Under the pieces are notes generated by a model. That model did not search any database, was not told the DNA's origin, and worked only from the letters and a program-made list of their open reading frames with translations. Of a DNA stretch of 64,000 bases, positions 57,305 through 64,000 are shown piece by piece. The translations under genes and the position numbers were made by a program. Every line of letters starts with the position of its first letter. The stretch's first letter is position 1. The DNA is from Zingiber officinale (taxonomy: Eukaryota > Streptophyta > Magnoliopsida > Zingiberales > Zingiberaceae). The stretch spans positions 128,202,532-128,266,531 of the forward strand of contig NC_055996.1 in assembly GCF_018446385.1 (NCBI RefSeq), read 5' to 3'.

Positions 57305-59989
57305 TGTTAAAGTGTATACTAAAAGCCTAACTTTTAGTATAAATATTTATCTAGAAATAAGAATCACATTGATCAAATGTTTACATTTATGATAAATGTA
57401 GTTGTTCAATTAATTTATATTGTAGATAACATGGTGTGTGATGTCACACACAGAGGATCATGTTATCAGTACCTTATAAATTATAAACATTAGCTCACGG
57501 CCATAATGGAAAGGAACAAACCATTGGAAGGTCGTAGTGTAATTAGGTATTAGTTTATCTTAACTATATAATTACACTAGTACACTTAGAGTGTATTGAG
57601 TAGGACCATTAGAGGTCGTTTCTTTTATACTGACTTTATAAAGAAACAAAGACCTCAGTTATTATGGAAGTGTGTGCTCTTAATCCTAATATAATAACAA
57701 GCACATATATTTGATATTTATTTCTTTAATTTATCAATGGGTGAGATTTAGTTCGATGAATCAATAAGCCCCGATAAGTTGAGAAATGATATCACTTATA
57801 GTGTGTATTGTTGATTATAGAAGTAAACTGTGTCCTAGTGATCTAGGTTGAGAATGTCCTCAAGAGGAGCTCATAAGGATTGTCATGTTAAACCCTGCAA
57901 GTGGACTTAGTCCGACATGACGATGAAGTTGAGTGGTACTACTCTTGGAGCTAGATATTAATTAAGTGAGTTGTCAGTAACTTACTTAATTAGTGGACAT
58001 TTGTTATCTTAAACACAAGGAGACTAACATACTCATAATAAGAAGGAGCCCAAAATGTAATTTGAGATTGATGCGGTAGTTCAATAATAGTTCTTTAGTG
58101 GAATGAATTATTATTGATAAAATTAAGTTGTGTGTTCGGGGCGAACACGGGATGCTTAATTTCATCGGGAGACCAAAACCAATTCCTTCTTTCGGTCCCT
58201 ATCGTAGCCTCTAGTATATAGAGATTTATACACACCGCATACCCACCTTCTTACCCATCCAATAGGGCCGGCCAAGCTAGCTTGGAACCCAAGCTAGGGC
58301 CGGCCAAGACCAAGTGGATGGGTCATGTAGGTGGCCGGCCAAAGCATGGGTCCCAAGCTTAGGTGGCCAGCCACTAGAATATTAAAAAGGATTTTTATTA
58401 AAATTATTTCTTATGTGGATATCATGATTTTAAAAGAGAGTTTAAAAATTAAAAATTTCCTTTTATAGCTTTCTACAAAAGATTAAGAGAAGAGATTAAT
58501 CTCTTTCCTTATTTGTAGTTTAAAAGGATGGTTTTAATTTTTTGTAAAAACTTTCCTTATTTGTAAATCATCTACATGTTTTAAAGAAAGTTTAAAATTT
58601 GAAATCTTTCCTTATTTGTTGATTAAAGGAGGATTTTAAATTTTAAGAAAAACTTTCCTTTTTAACCATGTTCATGATTTAAAAGAAAGTTTAAAAATTA
58701 AATATTCTCTTTTATAAGTTTCTACAAGAGATTAAGAAAAGATTTGATATCTTTCCTTATTTGTAGATTAAAAGAGATTTTAATTTTTAGAGATAACTTT
58801 CTTTTTATCCACATGTTTAAAAGAAAGATTTTAATTTATAAAATTTCCTTTTTATTAACCAATCATGAAGGGATTAAATTATTAGAGAAATTTTTATAAA
58901 TTTCTGGAAACAAATTAGGAAGTTTTAATTCTTGTTTTAATTAAAACTTTCCTTGATTTGGGGCTTGAGGTGGCCGGCCATTACAAATTAAAAAGAAAAA
59001 TTATTTTTAATTAAATAAATTTTCCTTTTTAATGGAAAAAGAATTAAGGAAGTTTTTTATTAAATTTTCCTTATTTGCCAAGACCAAGGATTATAAAAGA
59101 GGGGGTAGAGGAGGCTTCAAGGTGAATGATCTCTATTCTTTTCCTTCCTCTCCTCTTTGGTTTTAGTGGTCGGCCCTATTACTCTCCTCTCCTCTTGTTG
59201 GCTGAAACTTATCTCTTGGTGGAGCTTTTGTTTGTGGCCGGATCAAGGAAGGAGAAGAAGGAGAGAAAGCAAGCCTCGTTTCTAGTATCCCTTGGAGCAT
59301 GGTGGTGGTGGTCGAACCTCTTCATCCTAGAAGAAGTTTTGATGGCTGAAACTTGCAAGGAAGAAGAAGGTGCTTGGTGGTTCTCATCTCGGAAGATCGT
59401 TGCCCACACAACGTCCGAGGTTAGAAGAGGAATACGGTAGAAGATCAAGAGGTTTTTCTAAAAGGTATAACTAGTAATTTTTGTTTCCGCATCATACTAG
59501 TTATTTTTGGAAATAATACTAAATACAAGAGGCATACGATTCTAGAGTTTCGAATTTGTTTTCGATATAGTGTTCTTTTGTTTTTCTTTCCCTTGTGATT
59601 TGATTGTTCTTTTCGGTTGACCTAAAGTTATTTTAGGAAATTAAATATTAGCTTTCCTTAAAAGGTTTTGTCTAGTCGGTGGTGGTTGCTCCCATATCCA
59701 AGAAGGTCATGTGCCTCGCCACGTCAGTACTGGGAATCAATTTTGGAAATTAATATTTAATGGAATTAAATAACTTAGGAGATTTGGATCAAACGTGTTA
59801 AGTTCCGCAGGAGATCCAAGTCAAAACCTAAAAGAACAAATAGATTAAGTTTTGGATCAAACGTGTTAAGTTCCGCAGGCGATCCAAAATTTAATTTAAA
59901 AGAACACATGGTAGCTAGGAAAAGGTTCAGACCTTTGTACAAAATTTTTGTACAGTGGAACCTCTAGGTTTTCCGAGTAGCAATTAACA
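57305..59989 (+). repeat. Long 5' LTR (about 2.7 kb) of the copia-type fossil
   Basis: Starts TGTTAAAG and ends AATTAACA, giving perfect 6-bp inverted ends TGTTAA...TTAACA. A TATA box TATAAAA lies at 59092-59098 and probably starts the transcript. The middle (58390-58860) is made of imperfect AT-rich repeats with AAAGAAAGTTTAAAAATTAA-like phrases. Near the end, GGATCAAACGTGTTAAGTTC occurs twice, at about 59786 and 59854. At about 2,685 bp it is long for a copia LTR. Confidence 0.8.
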
Positions 59990-62900
59990 ATTGGTATCAG
60001 AGCTAGGGTTTTGCCTCTGTGTATTTGGTATTAGTTTAATTATGCACATGTCATATATAATTTAGGCAGGTTAATAGTAGGATGTGCTAACTTTGTGGAT
60101 GCAGGATCCAACTATTATGGCTTATAGTTATTATGTGTGTGATTGGACCCTTGGACATGTCAAGGGCATTTTATTGTGTGTGCATGATTGTATTATAAAA
60201 TACAGCAGGAGCTGTATTTAGTTTTATTAGGATTTTATTTTTTGATCTAGTTACATGTACATTCCTTTTATGGAATATAGGATCGATGAATGTAAATTTT
60301 GTTTTATGTTCGATCTAGTTTACATGTACATTCCTTTGAGGAATATAGGATCGAAAAATGTAAAATTCTATTTATGTCGCGGATCGAATCTTGCAAAGCG
60401 TGGAACCTTCTGAGGACCAGAGGCGCAGCGGAACAAGGATCAAGATGGATGCGACAGCTAGACCCGGTGGCAGTGGCCAAATATGGCAGCAGCTTGGGAT
60501 GACAACACACGGAGGACAACTAGAGATAAAAGCCATAATAGTTGAAAATTAGATTTTCTATTTATTGCTTTTATATTGTGTTGTGTGTGCATGTTAGTTT
60601 ACATATTTAGTAGACTAGCATAGTTAAAATTCCTCATTTATAAATAACTAAGTGGGAGAGGGATTTTTAAGTAAATCTCATGGTCTCCATTACTGGTTTG
60701 TAAGTGATGCAAACAAGCTTGCGCGTTGGCTCTGAGTGCCTTCCTCCATAACGGATGAGCTTGTTTGTGGATCACTAGAACAGACTTCCATTTTTGGATG
60801 ACTATAGGAAGTTAATTAAGAACGTGTGATCTTCCCTAACAGAAGGGGCATAATCTTATTAATGGACTTAGTGTCAAGTAATGGTATACACTTAGACACA
60901 TCTAATAGTATCCTCCCCATCGGAGTCACTGCTATTATTTGTGTGACCAAATGATACCAACTATTAATTTTATTTGTCAAAAAGTTAGGTTGACAAGATA
61001 ATAAAATTAATGGGTTAAAACCCTCCTTTTACAAATGTTGAATTTGTATACGTCCACACTAACGTGGCATGCAAAATTCACGGTGTTTGAGGTGTTGGTA
61101 AATTTAAATAATATTGTTTGAGGAATCAATGTTATTTTAAATTCAAAAAGTTTTGACCAAATAGTTGATCAAAGACAGATCAACTATTAATTTTATTCGT
61201 CATAAAGTAAAGTTGACGAGATAATAAAATTAATGAATAAAATCTCCTCTTCAATTTTGTATACACAAAATTCATGGAAATTTTAAGGAGTTGATCTTGA
61301 CCAAATATTTTTGTGATTCTTAGGATTTAAAATGTTTGTCAATCCCTAATAGTCATACTATAGAAAAGACTTAGTAGTCCCAATTGTAATGATTGGAAAT
61401 AGGACTTGGACATTAAGGTAGAATGTCTTCTTAGAACTAAGAACAATATAGGTGTATTTAATTCATTAGTTGAAACATGTTTAGTGGTGTTATCTACCAG
61501 AACCTGGAGTGTAGATACAGATGTCATCAATCATGTCTGCAATTCATTGCAGGGTTCCAGGAAACCCGACAACTAAATGAAAATTAAAACATCGTCCACA
61601 TGGGCACTACTGTAAAAATGGTAGCTGTTGCAGTGGGAGATGTTTATCTTTTGATAAGAATAAAACATGGATTTTTGAGTAATTGTCTTTACGCACCAAG
61701 TTTAGAAAGAACTAGTTTTCAGTTTCTAAACTATTCAAAGAACTTGATATTCTGCCTCTTTTAATAACAAAGTTGTTATTAAGAAAAAGAGGGAAGTTAT
61801 CTGTTCTGGTACGTTGGTTGGCAATTTATAAATCCAATAACTCTCACGATACAACAAATGGAAATTAGTAACACATCTTCTAATTTTAAGAGAAAGCAAC
61901 CTTCGGAAATGAACCATTAATATCTTTGGCATCTAAGGCTAGGTTATATTAACTTGAGTAGGATTCATTGATAGCTGATGAACTTTTGGGTTCATTAGTA
62001 GTGGAAATCTTTCCAACCTGAGAGTCTTACTTGGAAGAAAAAATAACCAAGAAGCTTTTAAGTCTAAGGGGTATGGAGTCAAAGATATGTTGAAAATGAT
62101 TCATTCTGATTTGTGTGATCCTATGACTATCCAGACAAGAGGTAGTATTGAATATTTCGTCTATTTTATAGACAACTATTCAAGATACAAATAAATTTAC
62201 TTAATGTACCGCAAGACTAAGTACTTTGAAGAGTACAAGGCTGATGCGGAGAAATGTTAAAGTAAAAGTCACTATGGTAATAACATAGTGGCAAGTACCT
62301 CCGGGGAGAATTTAGGAGTCACTTATTAGAAGTAGGGATTCAATCCCAACTAACTGCACCTGGTACACCCCAACAGAATGGTGCAGAAAAAGGAAGGTAT
62401 AGGACTCTTATGGAAATAAGTAGATTGATGAGTTATTTAGAATATTACCAAAATCATTTTTAGGATATACTCTGGAAACGGAAGTGAATATAGTACCTTC
62501 TAAAGTCAGAACTCTCTACTCATATAGAATTGCTGAATAGACGTAAGCCTATTTCGAAGTATATTCGGATTCGGGTAGTCCAGCACATATGCTGAAGAGA
62601 GACAATGATAAGTTGGACAGGAATTCACTTGTTTGTGGGTTATCCTAGAGAAATGAAAGTAGGTTTATAGTCTTAAAAATCAGAAGGTCATTGTTAGCAT
62701 CAATGACCAATTTTTAGAAAAGGACTATGTAATAAACCACGTGCCCATAAGAAAATTTATTCTTAAGGAAATAATAAAAGACATGTCTAATCTAGTACCA
62801 ATTGTACAAGATGAGATACCACAAGGAAACTGCAACACATATCATAAATGATACACAATTACAGAAAGTGCCTTGTCGTAGTGGGAGGGTTGTTAGGCAA

Positions 62901-64000
62901 CCTAAAAAGATTCATGTTTTGGGAGAGTTTTTGGACTCGATCACTGGAGGACATGAACCTGATCTCCGGACATATGACGAAGCACTCCAAGATAAAGATG
63001 CAATATCTTGGCAAAGAGTAATGAATAACAGAATTAGAATATATGTATTCTAATAAAATCTGGAAGCTTGTAGAACCACCAAATGGTGTAAAAGCCTTTG
63101 GGTATAAAAGGTCTCTAATAGGAAAAGAGGGATAGACAGGAAGATAGAAACTTTCAAAGCAAGGCTAGATGAAAAAGGAAACTTTTTCACTGGTAGCCAT
63201 GCTTAAGTCTATCCGAATACTTTTATCTATTTGGTAAGTGGATGACAAGACAACATTCCTTAATGGAAGTCTTGAAGAAAGCATCCATATAAAGCAACCA
63301 GAAGGGTTCATTGCAAAGGGTTAAGAGCATCATGTGTGCAAGCTCAATCAGTCTATGGACTAATGCAAAGCTTCAAGGTCTTGGAACATCCAGTTTATCA
63401 AAGTAATCCAGACCTATGGATTTATTGAGTAAACGGATAAGTCTTGTGTATACAAAAGGTGTGATGGAAACGTGGTGATATTTCTTGTACTATACATAGA
63501 TAACATTTTTGGTAGTTGGAAACAATATCAAAATGTTGTCAGAAGTAAGGGTATGGTTGTCCAAATAATTCGATATAAAGGACTTGGGAGAATGTATATA
63601 TTTTTTTGAGATCAAAGTAATAAGGGATCGCAAGAAAAAAATATATTTTACTTATCCCAAGCTTGATACATCAGAAAAATCCTTGCTCGTTTTAAGCATG
63701 CAAAACTCCTAGAAAGGTTTCTTACTTTTTAAGTATGGAGTGTCTTTATCTAAAGAGATGTCTCCGATGACATCAAAGGAGATTGAGGACATGTAGGCAA
63801 TTCTTTATGCTTCGGCAGTTAGACAACCTAATGTATACTATGCACGAGATCAGAATTCTGTTTTGCCAAGGGCATAGTTAGTAGATATCAAAGTAACCCT
63901 AGACAAGGACATTGGACTGCAGTAAAGCATATATTAAAGTACCTTAGAGGAACTAGAGATTATATGCTAGCTTATAAGGCAGTTAATTTAGTCCCTGTGG
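57305..64000 (+). mobile_element. Ty1/copia-type LTR retrotransposon fossil, cut by the window edge
   Basis: The 5' LTR is followed by an initiator-methionine-type primer-binding site (TTGGTATCAGAGC at 59991-60003), a long leader, a protease-type patch near 61510-61560, pre-integrase and integrase parts at about 61690-62450 (for example IHSDLCDPM and GTPQQNGAE), and reverse transcriptase to RNase H parts from about 62800 to the right edge. The order integrase, then reverse transcriptase, marks copia. Gag is not recognisable. The element is broken, with many breaks. Its 3' LTR lies outside the window, so no LTR-based age is possible. Confidence 0.88.

Overview
The window is nuclear DNA of a flowering plant, probably a monocot. 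The evidence is GT-AG introns, a plastid-targeted isoprenoid enzyme, a plant-specific prenylated metalloprotein, a FAR1-type Mutator transposase and a very high load of plant transposable elements. The exact species cannot be read from the sequence. Five host genes can be reconstructed exon by exon, all on the + strand: a 10-kDa chaperonin (CPN10, 622-3961, 97 aa), 1-deoxy-D-xylulose-5-phosphate synthase (DXS, 12779-15666, 717 aa), a heavy-metal-associated isoprenylated plant protein (HIPP, 34649-36286, 472 aa), the catalytic subunit of the NEDD8/RUB-activating enzyme (ECR1/UBA3, 42208-52481, 450 aa) and a small two-exon protein of unknown function (54794-55493, 122 aa). They do not form a pathway. 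They are unrelated housekeeping or stress genes separated by transposon-rich DNA.

Layout. At 1-5 kb lie the CPN10 gene, with site II and telo-box promoter motifs and a truncated LINE in intron 1, and a Mutator-type MITE just downstream. At 5-12.7 kb no gene is seen. This stretch holds an RTE LINE fragment and a tRNA-derived SINE (both with target-site duplications), an LTR-like GC-rich patch, an array of alternating inverted repeats, a four-copy 81-bp tandem repeat and part of a TRIM element. DXS follows at 12.8-15.7 kb. At 15.9-23.7 kb lies an old Ty1/copia fossil on the minus strand. At 24-29 kb are GATC-rich repeats interrupted by a solo LTR with perfect 5-bp target duplications and by a second SINE, then a foldback MITE, an unassigned ORF and a possible second MITE. 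At 29-34 kb no convincing gene is found, but there is a diverged direct repeat at 31.8-32.15 kb. HIPP is at 34.6-36.3 kb. At 38.3-42 kb lies a Mutator-like element with 536-bp terminal inverted repeats, a broken FAR1-type transposase and scrambled extra pieces of its own ends. Outer AT-rich inverted arms around it resemble the MITE at 4.2 kb. ECR1 fills 42.2-52.5 kb. Its introns hold a 107-bp tandem duplication, a 38-bp LINE tail, four perfect 60-bp repeats and a complete TRIM. From 57.3 kb to the right edge lies a copia-type fossil with an unusually long 2.7-kb LTR. It is cut by the window edge.

No CRISPR array, operon, tRNA or rRNA gene was found, and I see no convincing undescribed multi-gene system. 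The most interesting material is structural: the inverted-repeat MITE multimer, the 81-bp GATCGATT-rich tandem array, the self-scrambled MULE with its related MITE, and tiny retroposon tails with clear target-site duplications. All exon boundaries were read by eye from splice signals, frame continuity and family knowledge.
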